Origin: Verrucomicrobiales bacterium
Lineage (GTDB): Bacteria; Verrucomicrobiota; Verrucomicrobiia; Limisphaerales; J093
Length of the DNA: 64,000 bases
Direction of reading: 5' to 3'
Assembly: GCA_024233305.1 (NCBI GenBank)
Contig: JACKPV010000023.1
Span: forward strand, 620,001-684,000
Shown here in pieces: positions 34,544 to 43,147 of this stretch. The notes under the pieces were generated by a model. It was not told the DNA's origin, did no database searches, and saw nothing but the letters and a program-made list of their open reading frames with translations. Numbering within the stretch: the stretch's first letter is position 1; the number at the start of each line of letters is the position of its first letter. Both the position numbers and the translations under genes were made by a program.

Positions 34544-34723
34544 CCGCGGGAGGAATCGCGATGGCCCGCGCGCCGCGGCCGGTGCGGCGGTTGCCGCCCC
34601 CGGGCGTGCAGCCTGTGGGCGTTCGTTTGCCCGCCGGTTCTGCCGCCTAGCTAGTTAGCATTCTGCCGTCTACTCCAAAGAGTTCTTGCTTCGGGGCCCG
34701 GCTCATCTTACGAGAGTCGCCGC

Positions 34724-35848
34724 ATGAAAGTATCATTCTACGGACACGTCCGGCAGTACAACAACATCAAGGCCGAGATCGACGCGAACCTCAAGGAAGT
34801 GATCGAGAGCGGCGCCTACGTCATGGGGCCGATGCTCAAGCGGTTCGAGACGGAACTGGCCACGTTCCACGGCACCAAGCACGCCATCGGCGTCGGCAAC
34901 GGCACGGACGCCATCTGGATGGCGCTCATGGCCCTGGGCATCGGCCCGGGTGACGAGGTCATCACCCATGCGAACACCTTCTTCGCGACGGCCGAGGCCA
35001 TCTGGATCGCGGGCGCCACGGCGGTTCTGGTGGATTGCTGTCCGGACACCAAGTGCATCGATCCCGCGAAGATCGAAGCCGCCATCACCCCGAAGACCAA
35101 AGCCATCATCCCGGTGCACCTCTACGGTCAATGCGCGGACATGCCCGCCATCTGGGCCATCGCCGAAAAGCACAACCTCCAGGTCATCGAGGACAACGCC
35201 CAGGCCATCGATGCCGCGGGCAGCGGTTTCAAGATCGGTGAGAAGAGCGCCGCCGCCACGACCAGTTTCATCATCCAGAAGAACCTCGGCACGTTCGGTG
35301 ACGGCGGCGCCGTGGTGACGAACTGCGCCGAAATGGACGCCACCATTCGCAAGCTGCGCAACCACGGTTCCGCCGCCCGCAACGTCCACAGCTTCGGCTT
35401 CAACAGCCGCCTGGACGACCTTCATGCCGGCGTCCTGAGCGCCAAGCTCAAGCATATCCACGCCTGGAACGACAACCGGCGTCAGTGGGCCGCCCGGTAC
35501 ACCGCCGGCCTGCAGGGGGCCCGGAACTTCACGCTGCCGGTCGAACGGCCGGGCTACCGCCACGTGTACCACCTCTACGTCATCGAGACGAAGAACCCCG
35601 CGCACCGCGACCAGTTGGTGCAGTTCCTCAACGACAACGGGGTCGACGCCAAGACGCATTACTCGATCGCCATCCACCAGCAGGAAGGCTATCCGTGGGG
35701 CAAGGACGCGCGCATCGCCGGCAGCCTCGAAAACGCCGAACGAAACGCCGCCACCTGCGTCAGCCTCCCGATGTTCCCGGAACTGACCGCGGAGGAAGTC
35801 GACTACGTGATCGCCAAGACCAAGGAGTGGGACGCCGCCAACGCCTGA
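34724..35848 (+). CDS. DegT/DnrJ/EryC1/StrS aminotransferase
   Basis: This 374-residue PLP enzyme of the sugar aminotransferase family has VGNGTDAIWMALMALGIG, DEVITHANTFFATAEA, VIEDNAQAIDA with the PLP-ring Asp, and the PLP lysine region TSFIIQKNLGTFGDGGAVVTN. The N-terminus FYGHVRQYNNIKAEIDANLK is typical. Members transfer an amino group to keto-sugar nucleotides. The following Gfo/Idh gene, 114 bases on, may act in the same sugar pathway, but no nucleotidyltransferase or dehydratase is nearby. Confidence 0.92.
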   Translation: MKVSFYGHVRQYNNIKAEIDANLKEVIESGAYVMGPMLKRFETELATFHGTKHAIGVGNGTDAIWMALMALGIGPGDEVITHANTFFATAEAIWIAGATAVLVDCCPDTKCIDPAKIEAAITPKTKAIIPVHLYGQCADMPAIWAIAEKHNLQVIEDNAQAIDAAGSGFKIGEKSAAATTSFIIQKNLGTFGDGGAVVTNCAEMDATIRKLRNHGSAARNVHSFGFNSRLDDLHAGVLSAKLKHIHAWNDNRRQWAARYTAGLQGARNFTLPVERPGYRHVYHLYVIETKNPAHRDQLVQFLNDNGVDAKTHYSIAIHQQEGYPWGKDARIAGSLENAERNAATCVSLPMFPELTAEEVDYVIAKTKEWDAANA

Positions 35849-35869
35849 AGCCGTCCCCCACGACGAAGC

Positions 35870-35896
35870 GCGGAGGGCCGGAGCATCGCCCTCCGC
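35870..35896 (+). terminator. Hairpin after the DegT gene
   Basis: GCGGAGGGC (35870-35878) pairs perfectly with GCCCTCCGC (35888-35896). No U-tract follows, so termination is uncertain. Confidence 0.4.
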
Positions 35897-35962
35897 CCTC
35901 CGCCCTTTGCTTCCGGTTTCACCCCCGAAGCCCCACCCAGACCCAAAGCCCGAAACCATACC

Positions 35963-37036
35963 ATGAGCCAATACTCCGTTCTCGTCGTCGGCATGGGCAA
36001 ACGCGGCATGCACCATGCCGCCGCCTTCAACGCCAACCCGCGCTTCAAGGTCACCGGTATCTGCGACATCGACCAGGCCCGCCTGGAGGCCGCCGCCGCG
36101 AAACTCGGTGATCCCCAAACCGGGACCGACGCCGCCGCGCTGGCGCAGTCTGTCAAACCCGATGTCTTCTGCTTCTGCACCATGCCGCACCTGCGGACGC
36201 CGTTCATCCAGGCGGCGCTGGGGGCCGGGTCGAAGCTGATTGCCTTCGAGAAGCCGGTGGCCCTGACCAGCAACGAGCTGCTCTCGATCCGCGACCTGAT
36301 CCGGGCGGCGGGCGCGAAGGCGGTGGTGAGCCACCAACATCGCTATGGCGTGCATTACCAGCAGGTGAAAGCAATCGTCGCCAGTGGTGCGCTCGGGCGC
36401 GTGCATACGGTTTACGGGACCGCCACCGGCTGGATGACCCACATGCTCAGTCACATGATCGACTACTCGATGTGGTTCAACGACTATTCCCCGGGGGCCT
36501 GGGCGATGGCGCAGGCGGCGGGCAAATCCAAGTTCAACGACAATCATCCCTCGCCCGATTACATCGGCGGCTTTGTCCAGTACGCGAACGGTGTGCGCGG
36601 CATTTACGAATGCGGCGCCGGCGCTCCCGACCAGCCCGAGGTGGCCAAATGGTGGGGCAAGAATCGCATTGGCGCCCAGGGCACCGAGGGCTTCGCCGAA
36701 GTCCTGACGAACGGCGGTTGGCGCGCGGTGACGAAGAGCGGCGGCTTCCAGAGCGGCGAAGGCGCCATGAACTACGACCACGACATGGCGCCATACATCC
36801 AGGAAATGGCCGACTGGCTGGACGACGCGGCGAAGGTCCACCAGTGCAATCTGGAGCACGCCTGCCTGGGCGCGGAGATCATGCTGGCCCTCCAACGCAG
36901 CGCGGCCCAGGGCGGCCAGGTTGCCCTCCCGCTCACGTCCGGCGCCGATGAGCAGGCCCTGCTCAAGGCGCAGCTCGCCGACACGCCGGTGCTGCCTTCC
37001 TGCGAGCCCAACGCCAAGGAATTCGGTCTGGCCTGA
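35963..37036 (+). CDS. Gfo/Idh/MocA family oxidoreductase
   Basis: This 357-residue NAD(P)-dependent oxidoreductase has the Rossmann motif VLVVGMGKRGMHHA and the active-site region IAFEKPVALTSNE. It also has the family His pattern HMLSHMIDYSMWF and the C-terminal domain IYECGAGAPDQPEVAKWW. There is no Tat or Sec signal, so unlike the homolog at 60108 it is cytoplasmic. The substrate is probably a sugar or inositol. It follows the aminotransferase gene on the same strand. Confidence 0.9.
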   Translation: MSQYSVLVVGMGKRGMHHAAAFNANPRFKVTGICDIDQARLEAAAAKLGDPQTGTDAAALAQSVKPDVFCFCTMPHLRTPFIQAALGAGSKLIAFEKPVALTSNELLSIRDLIRAAGAKAVVSHQHRYGVHYQQVKAIVASGALGRVHTVYGTATGWMTHMLSHMIDYSMWFNDYSPGAWAMAQAAGKSKFNDNHPSPDYIGGFVQYANGVRGIYECGAGAPDQPEVAKWWGKNRIGAQGTEGFAEVLTNGGWRAVTKSGGFQSGEGAMNYDHDMAPYIQEMADWLDDAAKVHQCNLEHACLGAEIMLALQRSAAQGGQVALPLTSGADEQALLKAQLADTPVLPSCEPNAKEFGLA

Positions 37037-37054
37037 ACCGTCCGAAGCCCTTCC

Positions 37055-37096
37055 GCCAACCACGGGAATGACCCCGTTTAGGTCCCCGTGGTTGGC
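37055..37096. terminator. Perfect 12-bp hairpin after the Gfo/Idh gene
   Basis: GCCAACCACGGG (37055-37066) pairs perfectly with CCCGTGGTTGGC (37085-37096). It lies between converging genes and may terminate from both sides; no long U-run is present. Confidence 0.55.
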
Positions 37097-37186
37097 GTCT
37101 GGTCCGGCGGTTCTGGAGGAGTGCTCCTCCCCGGTTGGAGGGCGGTCGATGCCGGGCGCGTGCGGTGGCCAATTGAAAGAGCGTCG

Positions 37187-38431
37187 TCAGGGGAACGGCA
37201 GGACGCTTCCCGATGACCGACCGAGAGCGGAGTGGGGAGAGGAAAGCCGGTAGATCATTATCCGGTCGGCAATGCCGAAGGTCTCGGACCTCAGAGATAC
37301 TCGCGCGGGCTCCACGAGGGTGGGAAACCACGCAACCGAGTCTCTGCTCGCCTCCAGTGTGATCGTCGTGTCCAGTGGGGTGCGCCAGCGAACACGGATA
37401 CCGTTGTTGGTGGCTGCCGCATCCAGTTCGTAATCCCGCAGCCTTTCACCCGGCCACGCGAGGATCGCATCGGCGAACCGCGTGCCCAGCAGCGCGACCG
37501 AACCGGCATCATAGTGAACGCTGTCCAGCGTCTTGAGATCATCGGTGTCAACCACAACGTCCTGCTCGGTCTGCGCCAGTCTCACGGCGGCGGCGTAGGT
37601 TTGGTTTGGCAGGACTCTTCCGCAGACGAACGCCATCCCCGAGCACTGCCAACCGAGGTTCTGCAAGTGCTGGATCATGCTACTGCGCAGTGAGTCGAGG
37701 TTCGCGGCGTAAGCCCTCGCCCACGCAGGCTGAGTGGCGTCATTCTCGCCCTGCATCCAGACGATGGCGCGAATGCGTCCTGGTTGTCCGGCAAGGGAGG
37801 TCAGGGCTTGCGTGACTTCTGATCGCCAGGTCAGCCACATCTCCCCCCCCCCCCCCAGGGTACTGTTCCATTCGACGGCCAACGACGTGCCTCCGCGGCT
37901 GATTTTCACCAAGTGAGGAGAAGAGCCGGCCTCCGCCAGCCGTCGTGCCAGGGCGATCTCAGGCCCGTAGAATCGCGTCGCGGGCAGAGGCCCAAGGGTC
38001 GTCCATCCATCCGATCTGGTCTGGTACCAGACTGGCCCATCGGTGCAGTAGTAGAAGGGAACCGAGGAATCCCCGGGCCCTGGCTCGTAGCCATCTGACA
38101 CACGCCCGGACGCATTGGACTGCCCGCAGAGGATGACGACCTCAGCACTCAGGCCCTCCCCGCATGCGACGCATGCGCCGACACAAACGACGGATGCGAT
38201 GTTCAGGAGGTAACGTCGACACGCGGTGGTTGAGCACCGAACAGGTTGCGAGCCTGAACGGCACTGAAGCACGCATGCAAGAACCGCTGCAAGCCTCCAC
38301 CTGTTCGCCAGCGGTTGGCAAAACGGGAAGGCCAGTCGCTTTGAGACGGCCCTCCGCGGGGGGCTCGACGAGTGCTTCCGGTCCCTCCTCGCCCGGGCCG
38401 TTGGAAAGCCCCCGTTCGGTTGGTGTTTCAT
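37187..38431 (-). CDS. Sialate O-acetylesterase-like SGNH esterase (SASA family)
   Basis: This is an SGNH-type carbohydrate acetylesterase with block I Ser in VVILCGQSNASGRV, LVKISRGGTSLAVEW, IRAIVWMQGENDA and the C-terminal His in LDSVHYDAGSVALLG. The last 80 residues form a small beta domain of the kind seen at the end of other secreted Verrucomicrobiota proteins. A hydrophobic export signal (NIASVVCVGACVACG) precedes the catalytic domain. The start is uncertain: ATG 38431 gives 414 residues with an unusually long leader. A run of 14 G on the coding strand lies in the gene at 37843-37856. Confidence 0.8.
   Translation of the reverse strand: MKHQPNGGFPTARARRDRKHSSSPPRRAVSKRLAFPFCQPLANRWRLAAVLACVLQCRSGSQPVRCSTTACRRYLLNIASVVCVGACVACGEGLSAEVVILCGQSNASGRVSDGYEPGPGDSSVPFYYCTDGPVWYQTRSDGWTTLGPLPATRFYGPEIALARRLAEAGSSPHLVKISRGGTSLAVEWNSTLGGGGEMWLTWRSEVTQALTSLAGQPGRIRAIVWMQGENDATQPAWARAYAANLDSLRSSMIQHLQNLGWQCSGMAFVCGRVLPNQTYAAAVRLAQTEQDVVVDTDDLKTLDSVHYDAGSVALLGTRFADAILAWPGERLRDYELDAAATNNGIRVRWRTPLDTTITLEASRDSVAWFPTLVEPARVSLRSETFGIADRIMIYRLSSPHSALGRSSGSVLPFP
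37843..37856. repeat. 14-base homopolymer tract (C14/G14) inside the esterase gene
   Basis: The plus strand shows 14 consecutive C. On the coding strand it encodes glycines in STLGGGGEMWL. The sequence on both sides matches the esterase family in the same frame, so the gene reads as ON at this length. Confidence 0.85.
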
Positions 38432-38511
38432 GGGAAATGTGAGGGTTCGCAAGCCGATCGAGTCGTGGGGGAGACCGCGTTCATGCGGGGCTTCGCGTTC
38501 GTTGGGTTGGT

Positions 38512-39048
38512 TTACCAGAGTGCCGGCGAAGCCAGCGCAGCCACGCACTCGATTGCCACCGGTCCGTCGGCGCCGGGGCGGGGCTCGCGTCCGAGGGCCT
38601 GCCACCCGGCGGGTTGGGTGAGGGGATGGGGCGGGACGAAGCGCGCTGCCAGTTCCCGGGTGAACCCGAAACGCCCGTAATAGCCGGGGTCTCCGTAAAC
38701 GAAGACGATGCCGCTCCCGGAGAGACGCAGCCGTCGCAGCCCCTCGCGCACGAGCGCCGATCCGACCCCGCGCTGCTGCCAGGCCGGCTCGACGGCCAAG
38801 GGCGCGAGGATGTGGCCGATCTGCTGCGGGGGGCGCTTCCGGCGCACGGGGCTGAAAGCCACATGCCCGACGACCGCGCCTTCGATTCCCGCGACCAGAT
38901 GGATTGTTGACGGATCCGATGCCTCCGTGAGGAGCGCCGCGGCGCAGTTCGCAACGAGCTTTCCTTCCACCTCGCCAAAGGCGCGCAGGTGCAGCGCCCG
39001 GATCCGGTCGAGGTCCGTGAGTTCCGCTTCTGTGAGCGTCATTTCCAT
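38512..39048 (-). CDS. GNAT family N-acetyltransferase
   Basis: This 178-residue GNAT protein has the acetyl-CoA-binding motif A in LAVEPAWQQRGVGSALVREGL, preceded by GHVAFSPV and followed by VFVYGDPGYYGRFGFTRE. That pattern is typical of the YhbS-like group. The substrate is unknown. It lies 80 bases upstream of the esterase gene on the same strand and 14 bases after a small secreted protein gene. Confidence 0.88.
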   Translation of the reverse strand: MEMTLTEAELTDLDRIRALHLRAFGEVEGKLVANCAAALLTEASDPSTIHLVAGIEGAVVGHVAFSPVRRKRPPQQIGHILAPLAVEPAWQQRGVGSALVREGLRRLRLSGSGIVFVYGDPGYYGRFGFTRELAARFVPPHPLTQPAGWQALGREPRPGADGPVAIECVAALASPALW

Positions 39049-39062
39049 GGCGAGCGCGAGCG

Positions 39063-39611
39063 TCAGCGGGAAGCGCCGATTGCCCCGGAAGTCGGGTCCG
39101 TGTTCGGATGAACGGGCTCCTCCCCGGACGATGGCGGTCCGGGTTGAAAGACCGTTTTCGGAATCGCGTCGAGGATCGCGTTCTTGGTTTTGTCATCCAG
39201 CCGGCCTCCGAAGGAGAATCGCACCCAGTAATGGCCGCTGCCATCCGCGGTCGCCGGCGCGTCGATGAACGTGGGGAAATAGGGCTCTCGCAGCGTCTGG
39301 GGAACCACGGCGGCGCCTTCGTAGGGCCCTTCCTGGCGCGAGATCCGAAGCAGGAACCCCCTGAAATTCGGGCCTTCCGCTTGATACGTCTGCGGGTGAA
39401 CCTCCCCCGTCTTGGACCGTCCGTGCAGGGTGAACATCATCGTGCCGTGCCGGGCGGTGAACCCCGAATCGTCGGCTTCGATGGCCGCATCCGGACAGTG
39501 CTCCCGGATGGCGGCGGTCAGCCGGGTCGTCAGAGCCTCGGGCAAGCGCTGTTCGCCGGCGTTCAAGACCACCGGGAGGAGCAGCAGGAGGGCGGTTTGC
39601 AGTGTTTTCAT
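39063..39611 (-). CDS. Hypothetical secreted protein
   Basis: This 182-residue protein has a clear signal peptide, MKTLQTALLLLLPVVLNAGE, which sets the start at 39611 rather than the upstream in-frame ATG. The mature part (RLTAAIREHCPDAAIE, MMFTLHGRSKTGEV, GHYWVRFSFGGRLDD) matches no family I know. It precedes the GNAT gene by 14 bases, so the two are probably cotranscribed. Confidence 0.65.
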   Translation of the reverse strand: MKTLQTALLLLLPVVLNAGEQRLPEALTTRLTAAIREHCPDAAIEADDSGFTARHGTMMFTLHGRSKTGEVHPQTYQAEGPNFRGFLLRISRQEGPYEGAAVVPQTLREPYFPTFIDAPATADGSGHYWVRFSFGGRLDDKTKNAILDAIPKTVFQPGPPSSGEEPVHPNTDPTSGAIGASR

Positions 39612-39747
39612 GGTTCGGGCGAACGTATCCCGCGGTCGACCGGTACGCAACCCGGCCACCACGGGGGGGGGCTCCGCGGAGTTCTGGTGGGGTGGGGGAG
39701 GCTGATTTCACGTGTGCATCCGGACGGGCCTGTGGTTGACTGGCGCC

Positions 39748-40539
39748 ATGGAAGTCATCATCCGGCCTGACGCCGACGCCGCCGCCCGGCTGGCCGCGCG
39801 GATCATCGCCCATGATCTGCGCGCCAACCCGAAGCTGGTGCTCGGGCTGGCCACCGGTCGCACCATGGAGGCGGTCTACGGTCGGCTGGTCCGGTTGCAC
39901 CACGATGAACGGCTCGACTTCTCGCTCTGCCAGACCTTCAACCTCGACGAGTATGTCGGCCTGCGGGCGGAGGATCCGCATTCCTACCGGCATTACATGG
40001 ACGAACACCTTTTCAACGAGGTGAACATCGATCCGCGCAACACGCATCTGCCCGACGGATGCGCCCTGGATCTGGCCGAGGAATGCGAGGCTTACGAGGC
40101 GCTGATCCGGCGCTGCGGTGGCATCGACTTGCAGTTGCTCGGCATTGGTCGGGCGGGGCACATCGGGTTCAACGAACCGTTGTCCGCCCTCATGTCCCGC
40201 ACCCGGGTGAAGGCGCTGTCCCCCCGCACCCTGGCCCAGAACGCCCCGCTGTTTGACGTGGCCACCAAGATGCCGCGGCGCGCCATTACCATGGGCGTGG
40301 GCACCATTCTCGAGTCGCGCCGTTGCCTGCTGCTGGCCACCGGGGCCGAGAAGGCCGAGATCATCGCCAAGGCGGTCGAGGGCCCGATCTCCTCAATGAT
40401 TTCCGCAACCGCCCTGCAATTGCACGCGCACTGCACCGTCATCGTGGACGAAGCCGCCGCGGAGAGCCTGGCGGAGCGGGATTACTACCGCTGGATTTTC
40501 GACAACGAGCCGGAATGGACCGGCTACCGTCACCTCTGA
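39748..40539 (+). CDS. NagB-like glucosamine-6-phosphate deaminase, first copy
   Basis: This 263-residue NagB/SugE-fold isomerase has LVLGLATGRTMEAVYGRL, CQTFNLDEYVGL with the base Asp, and LLGIGRAGHIGFNEP. In E. coli NagB the last motif is GxGxDGHIAFNEP; here the Asp is Ala while His and Glu remain. Activity or substrate may therefore differ from standard deamination of glucosamine-6-phosphate to fructose-6-phosphate. ATG 39748 is chosen since the family sequence starts EVIIRPD. A second paralog follows 25 bases later. Confidence 0.85.
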   Translation: MEVIIRPDADAAARLAARIIAHDLRANPKLVLGLATGRTMEAVYGRLVRLHHDERLDFSLCQTFNLDEYVGLRAEDPHSYRHYMDEHLFNEVNIDPRNTHLPDGCALDLAEECEAYEALIRRCGGIDLQLLGIGRAGHIGFNEPLSALMSRTRVKALSPRTLAQNAPLFDVATKMPRRAITMGVGTILESRRCLLLATGAEKAEIIAKAVEGPISSMISATALQLHAHCTVIVDEAAAESLAERDYYRWIFDNEPEWTGYRHL

Positions 40540-40564
40540 TCCGCAATCGCAACCCATCCAAGCC

Positions 40565-41344
40565 ATGCCTTCCCCCCCCGCTCCCGTTCGTTCCTTCAAG
40601 GTTGATTCCCTGGCTGTCGAGGTCTACGCGTCCCAGGCCGACCTGGCAACGGCGGCGGCGGCGGCCGTGCGAACCGGCCTGCAGGCCGTGCTGGCAGAAG
40701 GGACCGACGCCCGCGCGATCCTGGCCTCCGCGACGTCGCAGATCCAGTTCCTGGCCTCACTCACCGCGGCTCCGGGAATCGACTGGCCGCGGGTGACGTT
40801 GTTTCACATGGATGAGTATCTGGGCGTCGGGGCGGATCACCCGGCGAGTTTCCGCCGGTTCATTCGCGAGCACGTGGCGGCGCGGGTGCCGGTGGCGGCG
40901 ATGCATTATCTGCTGGGCGACGCCGACCAACCGTTGGCGGAATGCCGTCGCTATGCGGGTCTCCTGACGGAGCGTCCGATCGACCTCTGCTGCCTGGGGA
41001 TCGGGGAGAACGGGCATGTGGCCTTCAACGATCCGCCGGTTGCCGACTTCACCGACGGGGACACGGTGAAGCTCGTGAAGCTGGATGAAGCGTGCCGGCG
41101 ACAGCAGGTCGGCGAGGGGTGCTTTCCAGACCTTGCGTCGGTGCCGCAATACGCCTACACGCTCACCGTTCCCGCGTTGCTGAGCGCCCGGCGGTTGTTC
41201 TGTGTGGTGCCTGAGCGCCGCAAGGCCGAAGCCGTACGGGCCACGCTGGGCGGCGAGGTTACGCCGCGGTGTCCGGCCTCCATCCTGCGGCGCCACGCGT
41301 GCGCCACACTCTATCTCGATGCCGATTCGGCCGCGCTGCTTTGA
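40565..41344 (+). CDS. NagB-like sugar-phosphate isomerase/deaminase, second copy
   Basis: This 259-residue paralog of the preceding protein has VTLFHMDEYLGVGADHP and CLGIGENGHVAFNDPP. The GIGENGH-AFNDP variant (Asn for Asp, Asp for Glu) is one I recall from a subgroup of glucosamine-6-phosphate-deaminase-like proteins. The pair probably works on amino-sugar phosphates, possibly as a heteromer. Translation is closely coupled by spacing. Confidence 0.85.
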   Translation: MPSPPAPVRSFKVDSLAVEVYASQADLATAAAAAVRTGLQAVLAEGTDARAILASATSQIQFLASLTAAPGIDWPRVTLFHMDEYLGVGADHPASFRRFIREHVAARVPVAAMHYLLGDADQPLAECRRYAGLLTERPIDLCCLGIGENGHVAFNDPPVADFTDGDTVKLVKLDEACRRQQVGEGCFPDLASVPQYAYTLTVPALLSARRLFCVVPERRKAEAVRATLGGEVTPRCPASILRRHACATLYLDADSAALL

Positions 41345-41436
41345 TCGCCTGCCGCGGTCGGAGCGGGGTGGCGGGCCGGAACCCGGAGCCGCGCGCCAGT
41401 GCCCGGCGGTTCCACGGCTCCGGCGCCGGAAGCGGC

Positions 41437-41589
41437 TCAGTGCGTCCGACAACCGTGGCAGAACAGGCCCAGGAAACCGGCGGAGCCGAACGCAAGCATC
41501 CAGAAATCACCGTGGGCGGCGCGGATCACGGCCCAGGACAGCACTGCTGCCATCAGCATTATTAAAGCGAGTACCAACCAGAACTTCAC
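41437..41589 (-). CDS. Small membrane protein
   Basis: This is a possible 50-residue protein starting with GTG (VKFWLVLALIMLMAAVLSWA) and containing two hydrophobic segments, with a C-terminal CHGC. No strong ribosome site precedes it, and no family is recognised. Confidence 0.4.
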   Translation of the reverse strand: MKFWLVLALIMLMAAVLSWAVIRAAHGDFWMLAFGSAGFLGLFCHGCRTH

Positions 41590-41683
41590 GCCCGGCAGTG
41601 TAGCTTCCGCCCGGATGATCGCAAGCGCGGACGCTGGGGCGCGCGGGATTGTCCTGGCGGACGCGCGCCGGTATCGTTGACGC

Positions 41684-43009
41684 ATGCAACACCTGCCCCT
41701 CCTGCCCGTCGGGCGTCCTGCGACCGGGCGCCGACATCCGGCCTGCCGCCGCCCGTTGGCGGTTGCCTCCCTGCCGTCGAAGCCGGGGAGCCGCCGGGTC
41801 CGCCAACTGGTGTTCATCACTTGCGTGCTGGCTGCGGCCTTCGTTTCAGAAGCCGGCGTCGGGGCCGCTCAGTTGTCGGTTCCCCCCACCCAAACGACGG
41901 TGCCGATGGCCATCGCGGCGACCGCGAACGCCGGGAAGCCACTCGCCCTGGTCGATGTGCGGCGTGCCGAGGTGGCGGTTCCCGTGGATTTCGCGCCGCG
42001 ACCGGATGCGCGGGGTCGGGTGGCAGTGGGCGAGCCGGCGTTGGTGGGCACCTTGCCGGCCCGGCGTTGGCGGCAGCAGCCCCGCGTCCTTGATTTGCGC
42101 GCGGCGACCGAACCCGAACAGGCGCGCCCGAGCCGGTTTCGCTTTTCCCCGCTCAATGACAATTCGCTGTTGCTCTGGGAGGGCGCTGACCGGGTGCTCG
42201 TTTACAACCATGGGATGATCCTGCCCGAGGGCGTTCCCGCCGACCGGCGGCGAAGCAGTTATGTCCATCCGGTGTACGGTCTCGATGGCGAGGTGTTGAC
42301 CGACGATTTTCCGGAGGACCACTACCATCATCGCGGGCTGTTCTGGGCCTGGCCGCATGTGCGGATCGGCGACCAGCACTACGATCTCTGGATGATCAGC
42401 GGGGTGGAACAGCGTTTCGAGCGCTGGCTGGCCCGGGACACGGCCGCCACCGCTGCCACGCTCGCCGTCGAAAACGGTTGGTATGTCGGCGAGCGCAAGG
42501 TCGTCGAGGAACGCCTCTGGTTGCGGGTGTATCCGGCGGGTGACGGGTCGCGGTGCATCGACGTCGAGGGCTACTGGATTCCGGTGGGCGAAGCGATCGA
42601 ACTGGCGGGCGCCGCGGGGAAGAGTTACGGCGGCCTGACGCTGCGGTATGCGCCGCGCGCGGACACGGTGATTACCACGCCGCTGGGCAACGGCGCCGAA
42701 GATCTGGCGATGCAACCCCTGGCCTGGGCCGACTTGTCCGCACGGTTTGCGGGGCGGTCCGCGTTCTCCGGAGCCGCGCTGTTCGTGGGCGACGATCACC
42801 CGGATTACCCGCCCACCTGGTTGACCCGGCATTACGGGGCGCTTTGCATCGGCTGGCCCGGTGTGAAGGCAAGGACCTTTCCGGCCGGCGAACCCATTCG
42901 GTGCCGTTACCGCATGTGGGTCCATCGCGATGCCCCGGACCAGGCGACGATCCAGCAGGCTTACGACGCCTATCGGGTGGGGCTCAACCTGAAGTGGACG
43001 AGGGAATAG
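41684..43009 (+). CDS. PmoA (DUF6807) family protein, first copy
   Basis: This 441-residue protein of the PmoA/DUF6807 family has LVYNHGMILPEGVPADRRRS, SSYVHPVYGLDGEVLTDDFP, DHYHHRGLFWAWP and LTRHYGALCIGWPG. The N-terminal 60 residues include a hydrophobic export segment (LVFITCVLAAAFVSEAG), so it is probably periplasmic; the exact start is uncertain. Its fold is expected to resemble galactose-mutarotase-like sandwiches. The function is unknown, but such genes cluster with sugar oxidoreductases. A second copy is at 61484. Confidence 0.78.
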   Translation: MQHLPLLPVGRPATGRRHPACRRPLAVASLPSKPGSRRVRQLVFITCVLAAAFVSEAGVGAAQLSVPPTQTTVPMAIAATANAGKPLALVDVRRAEVAVPVDFAPRPDARGRVAVGEPALVGTLPARRWRQQPRVLDLRAATEPEQARPSRFRFSPLNDNSLLLWEGADRVLVYNHGMILPEGVPADRRRSSYVHPVYGLDGEVLTDDFPEDHYHHRGLFWAWPHVRIGDQHYDLWMISGVEQRFERWLARDTAATAATLAVENGWYVGERKVVEERLWLRVYPAGDGSRCIDVEGYWIPVGEAIELAGAAGKSYGGLTLRYAPRADTVITTPLGNGAEDLAMQPLAWADLSARFAGRSAFSGAALFVGDDHPDYPPTWLTRHYGALCIGWPGVKARTFPAGEPIRCRYRMWVHRDAPDQATIQQAYDAYRVGLNLKWTRE

Positions 43010-43147
43010 CCGGGCCGACCCGGACCGCGTGTTCGGGAATCGCCGGCCGGGCGGCGGGCGGTGGCCCTGACGCCGCGGTCGCGCCGGTTGGCCGGAGCGG
43101 TCTGGAAGCACTTTCGCCGCCGAGCCGGTGATCCTCCCGGCGAGCGA

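Noticed and set aside
34733..37063. 776-codon antisense frame across the DegT and Gfo/Idh genes
   Set aside because: It spans two real genes and the gap between them without recognisable domains, and so is a shadow.
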